From assembly GCF_036924745.1 (NCBI RefSeq), contig NZ_JAZHSD010000001.1, forward strand, positions 3,658,001 through 3,722,000: a stretch of 64,000 nt of DNA, in the 5' to 3' direction. Source of the stretch: Bradyrhizobium sp. AZCC 1693 (lineage in GTDB: Bacteria > Pseudomonadota > Alphaproteobacteria > Rhizobiales > Xanthobacteraceae). Shown piece after piece: positions 26,756 through 36,394 of this stretch; position 1 is the stretch's first letter; each line of letters opens with the position of its first letter. The position numbers and the translations under genes were made by a program. Below the pieces are notes generated by a model that worked only from the letters and a program-made list of their open reading frames with translations, had not been told where the DNA came from and ran no database searches.

Positions 26756-28075
26756 CTAGCGTCTGATGAATGCCGCAACTCCGGCGCTCATGGCGGCGCA
26801 CGTCGCCACAACGATAAATACCAGCGAAGTGTCGTGCCGGGTGTCCATGAAGTGCCCGATGATCGGTTCTCCCAATCCGGCGAACAGGTACGCGCAGAAG
26901 TTCATCACGCCGGTCGCCGTTCCCGCGCGCTTATGACCAACCAGGTCGGGACACAACGCCCAGAACGAGGATTGCGGGCCATAGACGAAGAAGCCGCACA
27001 GGAACAGGACGCCCATTCCGAGATACACTTCCGTGGTCGGGATGGTGTACATGTAGAGCGACGTGATCGCCGCCAACACCATGTAGAGCACGATAGCGGC
27101 GTAACGGCGCGAGCCGAAGATCTTGTCCGACACCCATCCGTTGCTGAATGCGCCGACCGCCATGCCTACCGGCAGTGCGATGCTGATCCAGCGCGGATCG
27201 ATCGCCGAAGCAGCCCCAGCCTTCGACCAGTTGCTGCCAAGGAAATGCACGGGGACCCACACAAGAAGCCCATACCTGGCGGCGTTCTGGAAACCGATGG
27301 CAAGGCCGGCCACCAGCAATCTCCAGTTCGATAGCACGGCCTTGTATCTGGAAAAAGAACTCTCGGAATCGATGACCGAGCCGGCTTCCTTTGCCGCGTC
27401 GTCCACCGCGTCGTCATGCGGCGATTCGAATCCCATGTCTTCCGGACGTTCGCGCGCGATCAGATAGAAGGCAATGCCGCCAACCAGCAGTAGCACGACC
27501 GGAAGCCGGAATATCCAGCGCCAGTCGAGCTGGAAATAACCGACGACGACCAGCGAGGTGACGAAGGAGAGCACCGAGGCAAGCCCGGCTGCAAAGGTGT
27601 ACAGTCCATAGACCATCCCGCGTTCGTGCCGTCCCCACCAGTTGGACAGAAGCCGACTCCCAGGCGCCCAGCCCATCGACTGGAAATAGCCGTTGATGCC
27701 CCAGAACACCGAGAGGCTGACGATACCCGTCGACAGACTTGTCGCCCAGTTCATGATGAAGGACAGGATCGCGCCTGCGCTCATTACGCGACGGCCGCCG
27801 AACTTGTCGCCGAGGTTTCCGTTGATCGCCTGGCCGATCGCGTAGCACCACAACAGTGCCGCGCTGGCCCAGCCGAGCGTGGCCTTGCTGACGCCGAACT
27901 CGGCCTGGATGCCAGGAATGGCAAAGCCGAAAGTCTGACGGCCGGTGTAGAAGAACAGATAGCAAAACATCGCCGCGAGCAGCATGCGCCATTGCGCGCG
28001 CCGGAAAGAAACTGCCAACTCCGGATTTGTCACCCCCAACGAGCCGACGCTCGCGGGGGCAGAAATGACTGACAT
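26756..28075 (-). CDS. MFS transporter of organophosphate antiporter type
   Basis: 439 aa from the ATG at 28075, which has GGGAGG 6 nt upstream. About twelve membrane helices, with YLFFYTGRQTFGFAIPGIQ in the first helix region and GNLGDKFGGRRVM in the loop after helix 2, the latter a standard MFS motif. The nearest recognisable group is the GlpT/UhpT-like organophosphate:phosphate antiporters. It is the last gene of the phosphonate operon, so it probably imports the phosphonate (perhaps in exchange for phosphate) across the inner membrane. That use is inferred from context. Confidence 0.85.
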   Translation of the reverse strand: MSVISAPASVGSLGVTNPELAVSFRRAQWRMLLAAMFCYLFFYTGRQTFGFAIPGIQAEFGVSKATLGWASAALLWCYAIGQAINGNLGDKFGGRRVMSAGAILSFIMNWATSLSTGIVSLSVFWGINGYFQSMGWAPGSRLLSNWWGRHERGMVYGLYTFAAGLASVLSFVTSLVVVGYFQLDWRWIFRLPVVLLLVGGIAFYLIARERPEDMGFESPHDDAVDDAAKEAGSVIDSESSFSRYKAVLSNWRLLVAGLAIGFQNAARYGLLVWVPVHFLGSNWSKAGAASAIDPRWISIALPVGMAVGAFSNGWVSDKIFGSRRYAAIVLYMVLAAITSLYMYTIPTTEVYLGMGVLFLCGFFVYGPQSSFWALCPDLVGHKRAGTATGVMNFCAYLFAGLGEPIIGHFMDTRHDTSLVFIVVATCAAMSAGVAAFIRR

Positions 28076-28183
28076 TATAGACCTCCCTGGTTTCAACTGG
28101 AATCTTCGCCGCCTCGCCGCACCCGTTTTTGTTCTTGTTAGGTGCGGCCGGGACCGTTAACCCCGCCTCGGGCGGTCCGCCGT

Positions 28184-29632
28184 TTACGTGGGCCAGGGAA
28201 GCGAATAGGTCTTCACGTTGGTGAAGCCCTTCATTGCTTCCTGAACGCCTTCCTTGTATCCAAGGCCGGAATCCTTGATGCCACCGAACGGGGACATCTC
28301 GATCCGATAGCCCGGCACTTCCCACACGTTCACGGTTCCAACGTCGAGTCCGTTCACAAAACGTGTGATGTAGTCGAGCCGGTTGGTGCACACGCCCGAC
28401 GACAGACCGAAGGCCGTCGAATTGGAAATCCTGATTACGCTGTCGATGTCATTGGGCACCCGGATGATCGGCACCACCGGCCCGAACGTTTCCTGCATCA
28501 CCAGCTCGCTGGTGTAGGGGATGTGGTCGACTACGGTCGGCGGATACAGCGCGCCCTTCCGGTCGTTGCCGTGGAGCAGCCGAGCACCGTCGCGGACGGC
28601 GTCATTGACGCGACGTTCAAATTCCATAGCAGCGCGTTCGTGGATCACGGTTCCAACATCCACCGCCGGATCCATCGGGTCACCGCATTTCAGCGTCTTG
28701 GCTTTTTTGAGCACGAGCTCGGAAAATGTGTCTGCTACGGCCTCCACGCACAGGATGCGCTTGACCGCCGTGCAACGCTGGCCGGAATTCCTGGTGGCGC
28801 CGGCGACCGCGAGTTCGGCCGCCTTCTCGAGATCCGCGTCTTCCATCACGATCAGCGGATCATTTCCACCGAGTTCGAGCACAATTCGCTTGTAGCCGGC
28901 AGTTGCCGCGATGTGCTTGCCGACCCGCACCGAGCCGGTGAAGGTCACGAGGTCCGCGTCCGGGTCTGTGATCATCGCGTCGCCCATGGAATGCGGATTT
29001 CCGGTGACGACGGACAGCATTTCCGGCGGCAGGCCCGCTTCGTAGAGCACGTCGGCCAGCGCCAGCGCGGTCAGCGGCGTCAATTCCGTCGGCTTCAGCA
29101 CGATCCGGTTGTTGGTAGCGATCGCCGGCGCGATCTTGTGACTCACCATGTTGAGTGGATGATTGAAGGGCGTGATCGCGGAAATTGCGCCCAACAGCGG
29201 CGTGCGCGTCGTGAATATCTTGCGCGCCTTGCCTTGCGGGCTGATGTCGCACGAAAAGGTTTCGCCATCGTCCAGGATCGCCAGCTGACCCGCAAACGAA
29301 TAGACGTCGTAGGCGCGGCCGGCCTCATAGAGCGAGTCCTTCCAGCAAAGCCCGGACTCGGCGGTGATCAGCCGCGCGAAATCTTCCTTGCGGCTGGAGA
29401 GGATGTCGGCAGTCCGCAGCAGAATCTGTTGCCGCTCGTACCGGCTGAGCTTCGGTTTAAAAGCCTTGGCCTTGGCAAAGGCGTCTCGTACATGCTCGGT
29501 ACGTGCGGCTGGAACGGTACCAATCACCTTGTTGGTATAGGGATTGAAAACTTCCACACGCTCATCGGTATCCACGAAGTATCCCGCGATACGCATCTTT
29601 TCATGGCGAATGGTCGGTGCCTGGATGTTCAT
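28184..29632 (-). CDS. phnY: phosphonoacetaldehyde dehydrogenase
   Basis: 482 aa, full aldehyde dehydrogenase length. The NAD-binding fold has [12 protein letters not shown], the general base LELGGNDP (Glu about residue 255) and the catalytic cysteine [11 protein letters not shown] (about 289). PhnY oxidises phosphonoacetaldehyde to phosphonoacetate with NAD. The assignment to PhnY rather than another ALDH rests on the neighbours: the next upstream gene encodes phosphonoacetate hydrolase (32 nt away). Known PhnY-PhnA pairs occur in rhizobia. It is cytoplasmic. Confidence 0.85.
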   Translation of the reverse strand: MNIQAPTIRHEKMRIAGYFVDTDERVEVFNPYTNKVIGTVPAARTEHVRDAFAKAKAFKPKLSRYERQQILLRTADILSSRKEDFARLITAESGLCWKDSLYEAGRAYDVYSFAGQLAILDDGETFSCDISPQGKARKIFTTRTPLLGAISAITPFNHPLNMVSHKIAPAIATNNRIVLKPTELTPLTALALADVLYEAGLPPEMLSVVTGNPHSMGDAMITDPDADLVTFTGSVRVGKHIAATAGYKRIVLELGGNDPLIVMEDADLEKAAELAVAGATRNSGQRCTAVKRILCVEAVADTFSELVLKKAKTLKCGDPMDPAVDVGTVIHERAAMEFERRVNDAVRDGARLLHGNDRKGALYPPTVVDHIPYTSELVMQETFGPVVPIIRVPNDIDSVIRISNSTAFGLSSGVCTNRLDYITRFVNGLDVGTVNVWEVPGYRIEMSPFGGIKDSGLGYKEGVQEAMKGFTNVKTYSLPWPT

Positions 29633-29664
29633 CAGACTATCCCACTTTTAGAGCGTTCGCGATT

Positions 29665-30909
29665 TCAATGCATGCGATTGAGGGCAACGTCGAAGGCGTC
29701 GAAATTCCGCAAGAGGTGACCAGGCGGAAGCACGATCTTCCGGTTTGCGATCAGCGGAACGCGCTCCTCAGTCAGTCCACCGTGCGACCTGAGAGGCTCG
29801 GTCAATCCCGACAGGTCGTGACGCGCCCGGCTGGTTCCCAGCACCTTGTGCTTGGAGGAGATGACCACGATGTCGCCGATACGATCGGCTGGCAGTTCGA
29901 AACGGGCACACGCTTCCTTTCGGGTCTGTGCCAGTTCGACGCCGTCGACCTTGCGAAGCCGGACAAGCAGCGCATCGACGTTGCTGCCCTGCGGGGCATA
30001 GATCGTCGCGAAAGAGCCGAGCGCGCCGTGATGGGCGACGTAGGGATCGGTGATCGGCAGGATTACCCGCGCCGCTCCCTTGCCGGTCCACTCGTCCATG
30101 AGGTCCTGCAGGTAAAGGACATCTGGCTTTCCATCCGGCAAGAACTTGTCGTTCATGCCGTGGTCGGCCGTTGCGACGATATTGCAACCGAGCGCATCGA
30201 ACAGCGCCAGGTAACCGTCGATCATCGCGTAGAAATCGTTGGCGATCCTGGTGCCGAGTCCAACCTTGTGCTGGATGTAATCGGTGGTCGAGAGATACAT
30301 CAGGTCGGGACGATGGTGCTGGACGAGCTTGACGCCGGCGGCAAACACAAATTCGGAAAGATCGGCGGAATATACCTGGGGAAGCGGCAGACCGACGAAT
30401 TCGAGAACTTGGTCTATTCCGTTGTTTGCCACCGTGGCCTGGTCGGCCTTCTCCGACGAAAAGGCGAAGGCCCGGCCGGTGGAATAATCCAGCCCATGCG
30501 ACAGCAGCGTGCGCAGTTTGTCCTTGGCGGTAATGGCTGCGACCTTGTATCCGGCATCATGCACACCCGAGAGAATCGTCGGCGCGCGCAGGAATTTGGG
30601 ATCGTTCATCATCACTTCGACGCCGCTTGCGGTGTCATAGAAGTAATTGCCGGCGATCCCATGTACCGCCGGCGGCCGCCCGGTGATGATCGACAGGTTG
30701 TTCGGATTGGTGAAGCTTGGAATGACGCTGTTGGCGTGAACGTGAGCACCTTCCTTCATGAAGCGCGCAAATGTCGGCGCCACGCCGGCCTCGATGGCCT
30801 TCTCGATATATCCGGGCTCGGAACCGTCGAGACAAATCACGACGGTCGGCCGCTCGGGCGCGTAGTAATCGCGGCCGTTGACGGCAATGGTCTTTCCGTT
30901 GGCTTGCAT
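29665..30909 (-). CDS. phnA: phosphonoacetate hydrolase
   Basis: 414 aa, alkaline-phosphatase superfamily. Visible motifs are VICLDGSEPGYIEKA (first metal Asp, residues about 23-37), the nucleophile threonine in SFTNPNNLSIITG (about 65), STTDYIQHKVG, ATADHGMNDK (Asp-His pair, about 240-250) and a last metal His near the SHGGLTEE motif. It splits phosphonoacetate to acetate and phosphate with two zinc ions. This gives both carbon and phosphorus and does not depend on phosphate starvation in known cases. It is encoded between the alcohol dehydrogenase and PhnY genes in one operon. Confidence 0.92.
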   Translation of the reverse strand: MQANGKTIAVNGRDYYAPERPTVVICLDGSEPGYIEKAIEAGVAPTFARFMKEGAHVHANSVIPSFTNPNNLSIITGRPPAVHGIAGNYFYDTASGVEVMMNDPKFLRAPTILSGVHDAGYKVAAITAKDKLRTLLSHGLDYSTGRAFAFSSEKADQATVANNGIDQVLEFVGLPLPQVYSADLSEFVFAAGVKLVQHHRPDLMYLSTTDYIQHKVGLGTRIANDFYAMIDGYLALFDALGCNIVATADHGMNDKFLPDGKPDVLYLQDLMDEWTGKGAARVILPITDPYVAHHGALGSFATIYAPQGSNVDALLVRLRKVDGVELAQTRKEACARFELPADRIGDIVVISSKHKVLGTSRARHDLSGLTEPLRSHGGLTEERVPLIANRKIVLPPGHLLRNFDAFDVALNRMH

Positions 30910-30974
30910 GTTCGCTCTCCTTGTCGCGCCCCGGTGAACGCTTCGCGCGTCCGGCCTTGCGGGCTATTCGGGCT

Positions 30975-32102
30975 TCAGGCAGTTCTGGCCTTCGGCAGAC
31001 GCAACATCTGCGACGCCTCGATCAGTCTTTCTCTCGAGCCGAGAAAATTCTTGCCACGCTCGCCTTCGAGCGACTCTTCGATCAGGGCGCGCCATTCCTG
31101 GCGATCGATCTTGTACGAAGCCGGATTGCAGGAAATGCCGAGCATTCCCATGAAGTCTTCGAGATCGTCGGCTCCCTGCGCGAGATTGGCGCCGAAAATC
31201 TGTTTCAGGCTGTCCTCGCAGAGGCCGCCTGCACCCTGAACGCTGCGCAGCACCATCGGCAATGAAAACGAGCAGGCGATTCCGTGCTGAACGCGATGCC
31301 GCAGCGTGATCGGATAGGATAAGGAATGTGCGATAGCCGTCTTGGTGTTGGAGAACGCCAGCCCTGCAAACAAGGCAGCCATCGCCATCCGGCTGCGCAA
31401 TTCGACGTTGCCGAGATCGCGCACCAGCTCCGGCAACACGTCCAGTATGTTGCGCGCGGCAAATACCGCGTGGTTCGCCGACACCGGGTTGTTGTTGAGG
31501 TTCCACAGGCTTTCCAGCGAATGCGACAACGCATCCAGTCCGGTGCTGATCGTCAACAGCAACGGCTTGCCGAGCATGAGGCGCGGGTCGATAACGGCGT
31601 GGCTGGGGTAAAGGCCCGGCCGGGCGAGGGAGTACTTCTTGCCGCTCGCCTCGTCCCAGACGGTGCCCCAGCACGTAACTTCGCTGCCGGTGCCGGCAGT
31701 GGTCGGAACGGCGATGATGGGAATCTGCGAGAGTTGCTCGGCGCCCTTCTGGCTTTCAAGGTACGTCTTGACCTTGCCGAAGTCGCCGCCGGCTGCCGCG
31801 AACACCTTGGCCGAGTCGATCACCGAGCCGCCACCGAGCGCGACGATCACCTCCGGCTGCTGCTGCAGCGCGGCGAAACGGCCGGCTTGCTCGGCCAGCA
31901 ATCGATAATCGGGATTGGGTGCGACATCGCGGACGACTAAAGCAGGTCGGCCGGCCGTCTTTTCCAGCTTGCCCGCAAGGTCGTCAAAGAACGGCTCGCC
32001 ATAGGTGACCAGAGCATACCGCCGCCTTCCGATCAAATCAGGCAGCTTGGCAAAGCTGTCGATGCCGAATTCGACCTGAACCGGGTTTCCGTATCGCCAC
32101 AT
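30975..32102 (-). CDS. iron-containing alcohol dehydrogenase, phosphonoacetaldehyde reductase-like
   Basis: 375 aa from the ATG at 32102 (GGAGGGG upstream). It begins MWRYGNPVQVEFG and has the nucleotide site ALGGGSVIDSAK (about residue 85), PTTAGTGSEVT, and the iron ligands D/H/H/H in GLDALSHSLES and SLSYPITLRHRVQHGIACSF. This is group III Fe-ADH text, closest in memory to phosphonoacetaldehyde reductases such as PhpC. As first gene of an operon with PhnA and PhnY, it probably runs in the oxidative direction, from 2-hydroxyethylphosphonate to phosphonoacetaldehyde. That direction is inference. Confidence 0.85.
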   Translation of the reverse strand: MWRYGNPVQVEFGIDSFAKLPDLIGRRRYALVTYGEPFFDDLAGKLEKTAGRPALVVRDVAPNPDYRLLAEQAGRFAALQQQPEVIVALGGGSVIDSAKVFAAAGGDFGKVKTYLESQKGAEQLSQIPIIAVPTTAGTGSEVTCWGTVWDEASGKKYSLARPGLYPSHAVIDPRLMLGKPLLLTISTGLDALSHSLESLWNLNNNPVSANHAVFAARNILDVLPELVRDLGNVELRSRMAMAALFAGLAFSNTKTAIAHSLSYPITLRHRVQHGIACSFSLPMVLRSVQGAGGLCEDSLKQIFGANLAQGADDLEDFMGMLGISCNPASYKIDRQEWRALIEESLEGERGKNFLGSRERLIEASQMLRLPKARTA

Positions 32103-32149
32103 CGTTGCGCCCCTCCGTTTTGAGGAACGGTAAGGAATGCTCAACTATT

Positions 32150-32193
32150 GACAAATTCATATTGTCGACGTGATCTATTGATTATGCCAATAG
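32150..32193. promoter_or_regulatory. candidate LysR binding sites
   Basis: GACAA (32150-32154) and TTGTC (32162-32166) form a T-N11-A-like box in the divergent interval. A second inverted repeat CTATTG/CAATAG (32175-32180 and 32188-32193) overlaps the lysR start codon. This is the usual two-site layout for activation of the operon plus autoregulation. Confidence 0.5.
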
Positions 32194-33065
32194 TGTTCAG
32201 CCAGATCCGCGCCTTCCATGCCGTTGCCGAGCGCGGCGGGTTCACCGCCGCATCGCGCGTTCTGAACGTCGGCCAGCCGACGCTGACCATTCAGGTCAAG
32301 GAGCTCGAGCAGACTTACGGTGTCGAATTGCTGCTCCGTAAATCGAGGCGGATCGAACTGACCGAAGCCGGCGCCGCACTGTTGGAGATCACGCGCGGTA
32401 TCATGAAATTCTGCGACGAGGCTCATGAATTGCTTGGTGCGCGCGGCAAAGCAACGACGGGGCACTTGCGTCTGGCAACGGTCGGCCCCTTTCACGCGAC
32501 CGAGATCTTGGCCGCGTTCAGGCGCAACCATCCCGGCGTGCAGATCTCGACGTTGCTTGGCAATTCCGAACGCACCCTTCGCCACATCATCGACTTCGAA
32601 GCCGAGGTCGCCATTCTGGCGGAGGTCCCGGCGGACCCGCGCGTGATGATGATTCCTTACCGGACACACCGCGTGATCGTGTTCGTCAATGGAGATCATC
32701 CGTGGTTCAAGCGAAAATCCGTCAAGCTGCGCGAGCTTGCCGATCAGCCCCTCGTTCTGCGCGAGCGCGGTTCCACGACGCGACGTGCATTCGAAGCGGC
32801 GATGCATGACGAAGGTTTGAAGATCAACCCGGTTTTCGAGATCGAAAGCCGCGAAGGCGTTTGGAAAGCGGTTGAGCGGGGACTCGGCATCAGCGTGGTA
32901 GCTGATTTCGAATTCGTCCCGCACTCAAACCTGCATGCGCTGGAAATCAGCGATCACGTCATCAAGACACAATATAGCATCGCCTATCACAGGGAGCGCG
33001 CACATTCCCCGATCATAAAAGCGTTTATCGATACGGTCAGCCGAATGAAAAAGACGACTCGCTGA
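32184..33065 (+). CDS. LysR family regulator of the phosphonate operon
   Basis: 293 aa from the ATG at 32184; an ATG 36 nt upstream is possible but would run through the operator. The N-terminal winged helix has FHAVAERGGFTAASRVLNVG, then QPTLTIQVKELEQTYGVELL, the classical LysR DNA-binding stretch. The C-terminal half is a periplasmic-binding-like effector domain. It is divergent from the Fe-ADH/phnA/phnY/MFS operon with only 81 nt between the starts, so control by a phosphonate inducer is very likely. Confidence 0.92.
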   Translation: MPIVFSQIRAFHAVAERGGFTAASRVLNVGQPTLTIQVKELEQTYGVELLLRKSRRIELTEAGAALLEITRGIMKFCDEAHELLGARGKATTGHLRLATVGPFHATEILAAFRRNHPGVQISTLLGNSERTLRHIIDFEAEVAILAEVPADPRVMMIPYRTHRVIVFVNGDHPWFKRKSVKLRELADQPLVLRERGSTTRRAFEAAMHDEGLKINPVFEIESREGVWKAVERGLGISVVADFEFVPHSNLHALEISDHVIKTQYSIAYHRERAHSPIIKAFIDTVSRMKKTTR

Positions 33066-33112
33066 AGGGGCCGACGTTATCGATATTTAATGCAGACAAA
33101 GCTCTCCCCCGA

Positions 33113-33290
33113 ATGGAGGTCAAGGTTTTGGGCGCTGAACGGCGGCGCCGATGGAGTTACGACGAGAAGGTTCATCCAGTCGGAAGAGACCTAGCAAGCT
33201 GGCGAGACTGTTTGTGGCATTGCCCGCCGGCATGGATTGGCTCAAATCCTGCTGTTCACCTGGCGCCGACAAGCGCGCCAGAGCCGTTTA
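33113..33290 (+). mobile_element. IS66-type transposase orfA remnant, frameshifted
   Basis: The first frame reads GAERRRRWSYDEKVHPVGRD, and a later frame in the same stretch reads QILLFTWRRQARQSRLS. Together they are the start and the helix-turn-helix end of an IS66/IS3-class TnpA (usual pattern RRRWS..EK, then SQLFTWRRQ). At least one indel separates them. No other part of the element remains. It lies between lysR and the convergent nitroreductase gene. Confidence 0.75.
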
Positions 33291-33962
33291 TCAAAATCCA
33301 CGGATCGTTATAAATTCCGATGGATCAGCACGATCTGCGCGAAGACTGTTGATCGGATGTTCTCGGTCCATGTAGCCGAGAGCCATGCCGCAAAAGAGCA
33401 TGAGATGGGACGGCAACCCGATGAATTCCGCGACGGTCTTGTGCCAAAGCGCCCACGCCTCTTGCGGGCAGCTACTCAAGCCCTTCTCCAATGCGAGCAA
33501 CATGATGGATTGCATGTACATGCCGAGATCAGCCCATTGCCCAGGCTCCATCTGGCGATCGATGGCGAAAAACAGGCCTGCAGGCGCACCGAAAAAGGTG
33601 AAGTTCTTTGCAAGCTGATTGAGACGCGCGGCTTTGTCTTCGCGCGGAATCCCGATCATGCGATAGAGATCTTCGCCGTTCTTGAATCGCCGACTTCTAT
33701 ACGGCTCCTTCAGTTCTGGCGGATAGATGTTGTATTCCGACTGCTCGCCCATCGGCTTAGTCTTGATCCGCTCCGCCATCAACGCCTTGAAGCGTGCGAG
33801 TTCTTCGCCGCCCAGCGCCCAGACATGCCACGGCTGCAGATTTCCGCCGGAAGGTGAGCGGCCGGCCGCAAGCAGGATGTCTTTGACGATCTCTCCCGGG
33901 ACGGGTCTGTCCAGGAATGCCCGCACGGAGGTCCGCGAATGCAGCGCGTCCGAAACTTTCAT
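33291..33962 (-). CDS. nitroreductase family protein
   Basis: 223 aa from the ATG at 33962; the open frame before it overlaps the neighbour and is not conserved text. The FMN-binding start SDALHSRTSVRAFLDRPVP (residues about 4-22) and AAGRSPSGGNLQPWHVWAL are the family signature. Later GMYMQSIMLLALEKGLSSCP and FCGMALGYMDREHPIN complete the flavin pocket. Such enzymes reduce nitro groups, quinones or enones with NAD(P)H. It follows the quinone oxidoreductase gene by 35 nt and probably belongs to the same operon. The physiological substrate is unknown. Confidence 0.92.
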   Translation of the reverse strand: MKVSDALHSRTSVRAFLDRPVPGEIVKDILLAAGRSPSGGNLQPWHVWALGGEELARFKALMAERIKTKPMGEQSEYNIYPPELKEPYRSRRFKNGEDLYRMIGIPREDKAARLNQLAKNFTFFGAPAGLFFAIDRQMEPGQWADLGMYMQSIMLLALEKGLSSCPQEAWALWHKTVAEFIGLPSHLMLFCGMALGYMDREHPINSLRADRADPSEFITIRGF

Positions 33963-33997
33963 GAGGATTTCTCCGAAGACCTCATCGAGGAGGATCG

Positions 33998-34975
33998 TCA
34001 GCCGATCCGGACGACCATCTTTCCCAGGGCCGAGCGCGTAGTCATCGCTTTGAACGCTTCGTGGAATTCCTCGAATGCAAAGACCTTTCCCACGACGGGA
34101 ACAAGCGTCTTCTCGCTCAACCAAGTGAAAAGCTGGGCGATGACTTGATCCCGCACATCCGGTTCACGACGACCGATCTGAGCCAGGTCGACACCCAGCA
34201 GCGCTCCTCCCTTTAGAAGAGGCAAATTGAATCGCAGGGCGGGAATCGTTCCGGAAGCAAAGCCGATCACCAGGTGCCGTCCGTTCCAGGCGATCGAGCG
34301 GAATGCCTGCAGGCTCAGATCTCCTCCGACGGGATCATAGATCACGTCCGCGCCGTGACCGCCGGTGAGTTCCTTAAGCTCGTCGCGCCAGCCTTCACGC
34401 GTGTAATCCAGGCCAGCATCTGCACCATGTTTGATCGCAAACTGTCGCTTCTCCTCAGTCGAAGCCGCCGCAATGACGCGGGCGCCCAGCAGCTTTCCAA
34501 CCTGAACAGCAGCTATTCCCACGCCGCCGGCGGCCCCAAGAACCAGGAGTGTCTCGCCGCTCTGAAGCTTTCCCCGAGCGCTGAGTGCGTACAGGGCCGT
34601 AAGGTAATTGGCGAAGAACGAGGCACCGACTTCCGGCGCTATGCCCTTTGGCGTAACGAAAAGGTCCGCAGCCGGCACGCAAATATATTCGGCAAGGCCA
34701 CCATTTCTGACCATCCCGATGACCGGCGTGCCGGGCGCGAAGCCCTTGACATCTGCAGCCGCCTCGTCGACGACGCCTGCAAACTCCGACCCGGGCGTAA
34801 ACGGCAAAGGGTCCTTGGTCTGGTACAGGCCCTGCACCTTCAAGCCATCCACGAAACCGACCGCAGCTGCTTGTATTCGAACGCGGACCATTCCCGCCGA
34901 CAATTCCGGCCTGGCCACATCCTTGATAGTGATATTCTCGATACGATCGTAATTTTCAACCAGGACTGCTTTCAT
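33998..34975 (-). CDS. NADPH:quinone oxidoreductase, zinc-type family
   Basis: 325 aa from the ATG at 34975 (GAGGA 5 nt upstream). It is a medium-chain dehydrogenase/reductase: the GroES-like N-terminus has LPFTPGSEFAGVVDEAA and the Rossmann motif is VLGAAGGVGIAAVQVGKLLG (about residues 142-161). The catalytic zinc ligands are absent, as in quinone reductases and enoyl reductases. It reduces quinones or alpha,beta-unsaturated acyl compounds with NADPH. It sits between acyl-CoA dehydrogenase and nitroreductase genes, so a role in a fatty or aromatic acid route is possible. Confidence 0.9.
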   Translation of the reverse strand: MKAVLVENYDRIENITIKDVARPELSAGMVRVRIQAAAVGFVDGLKVQGLYQTKDPLPFTPGSEFAGVVDEAAADVKGFAPGTPVIGMVRNGGLAEYICVPAADLFVTPKGIAPEVGASFFANYLTALYALSARGKLQSGETLLVLGAAGGVGIAAVQVGKLLGARVIAAASTEEKRQFAIKHGADAGLDYTREGWRDELKELTGGHGADVIYDPVGGDLSLQAFRSIAWNGRHLVIGFASGTIPALRFNLPLLKGGALLGVDLAQIGRREPDVRDQVIAQLFTWLSEKTLVPVVGKVFAFEEFHEAFKAMTTRSALGKMVVRIG

Positions 34976-35033
34976 GACATCCTCGGGTTCGGCCATCGGG
35001 TTCACGCGATAGAGTTCGGACAATTCCGAAAAC

Positions 35034-36179
35034 CTAGAGCGCTCTGGAGATCACTTCCTTCATCATTTCGCTGGTCCCACCGTAAATGCGCTGCACGCGT
35101 GCGTCGGCATACATGCGTGCAATGAGATACTCGTTCATGAAGCCGTATCCGCCATGCAGCTGCAGACACTCGTCGATGACCTTGCCCTGCTGCTCGGAGG
35201 CCCAGAGCTTGGCCATTGAAGCCGTAGCCGCATCGAGCGTCCCGGACACCAGCGCTTCGACGCACTCGTCGACAAAGCTCCGCGTGACCTTCGTGATGGT
35301 CGCCAGCTCTGCCAGCCTGTATTTGGTGTTCTGGAATTCAGCGATCGGCTTTCCGAATGCCTTGCGTTCCCTGACGAAGGCGAGCGTTGCTTCGAGAGCG
35401 CCCTCCATTGCTGCCACCGCCATCACGCCGATAATGGTGCGCTCGTAAGGCAAATCCGACATCAGTTGATGGAAACCACGCCCTTCCACTCCGCCGAGAA
35501 GGTTTGAGGCTGGCACCAGAACCTCGTCGAAGAATAGTTCGGAAGTATCCTGCGCCTTCAGTCCGAGCTTATCGAGCACGCGGCCGACCCTGAAGCCGGG
35601 AGATTTTGCCGTTTCGACCAAAATGATCGACATCCCGCTCGCTCGCTCAGCCGGATTGGTCTTCGCGACGACGAGCACCAGGCCGGCAAGAAGACCGTTG
35701 GATATGAAGGTCTTCGAGCCGCTAATCACATAGCTGTCGCCGCGCCTTTCGGCACGGGTCCGAATGGATTGGAGATCAGAGCCCGCACCCGGCTCGGTCA
35801 TCGCAATGGCTCCGACGAGTTCCCCGCGCGCCAGGCGCGGCAAATATTCACGTTTTTGCTCCTCGGTCCCGTGGTTGAGCAAATAGTGCGCCACGATCGT
35901 GTGAACGGACGGATTCATCCCTGTCAGGCCGCGGCGTGCCATGGCGTCGTAAAAGATCGCCTCATGCCGAAAATCGCCTCCGCCGCCGCCATACTCGGCG
36001 GGAATGTCCGAACAGAGGAGCCCAAGCGCTCCGGCCTTCAGCCAGAGTTCGCGCCCGACATTCCCCCGCTTGCGCGCCTCCTCGTCCAGCGGAGCCATCT
36101 CCCTGTCGATGAAGCGGGAGACCGTGTCTCGATCCAGATCGAGATCAGAATCGAGCCAAGAGGGTCGATAGTCGATCAT
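35034..36179 (-). CDS. acyl-CoA dehydrogenase
   Basis: 381 aa, full length. Standard marks are [20 protein letters not shown] (residues about 125-144), the FAD-binding region [37 protein letters not shown], and the C-terminal [20 protein letters not shown] with [14 protein letters not shown]. It introduces the alpha,beta double bond in an acyl-CoA and passes electrons to ETF. The medium- or short-chain preference is not clear. It is the first intact gene of the leftward group ending with the nitroreductase. Confidence 0.95.
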   Translation of the reverse strand: MIDYRPSWLDSDLDLDRDTVSRFIDREMAPLDEEARKRGNVGRELWLKAGALGLLCSDIPAEYGGGGGDFRHEAIFYDAMARRGLTGMNPSVHTIVAHYLLNHGTEEQKREYLPRLARGELVGAIAMTEPGAGSDLQSIRTRAERRGDSYVISGSKTFISNGLLAGLVLVVAKTNPAERASGMSIILVETAKSPGFRVGRVLDKLGLKAQDTSELFFDEVLVPASNLLGGVEGRGFHQLMSDLPYERTIIGVMAVAAMEGALEATLAFVRERKAFGKPIAEFQNTKYRLAELATITKVTRSFVDECVEALVSGTLDAATASMAKLWASEQQGKVIDECLQLHGGYGFMNEYLIARMYADARVQRIYGGTSEMMKEVISRAL

Positions 36180-36394
36180 GCGCGTTACTCATCGTTCTCC
36201 GAATGCAACCATTGCGTTCACACTCGCGCTTGCAGCGCAAAAAGCCGCAGCTGTGGGAATGGACGGCCGTGTGCGGGCCGTCCGACGATTTCTTGCCTGA
36301 ACGCCGCCGATTGCAGCAGCGGTGCATGCCTTTCAACAGAGTCTAGAGTTCAAATACTGTGCCGAAGGCATGCGCCGCGTCTTTCTACGAGCGT

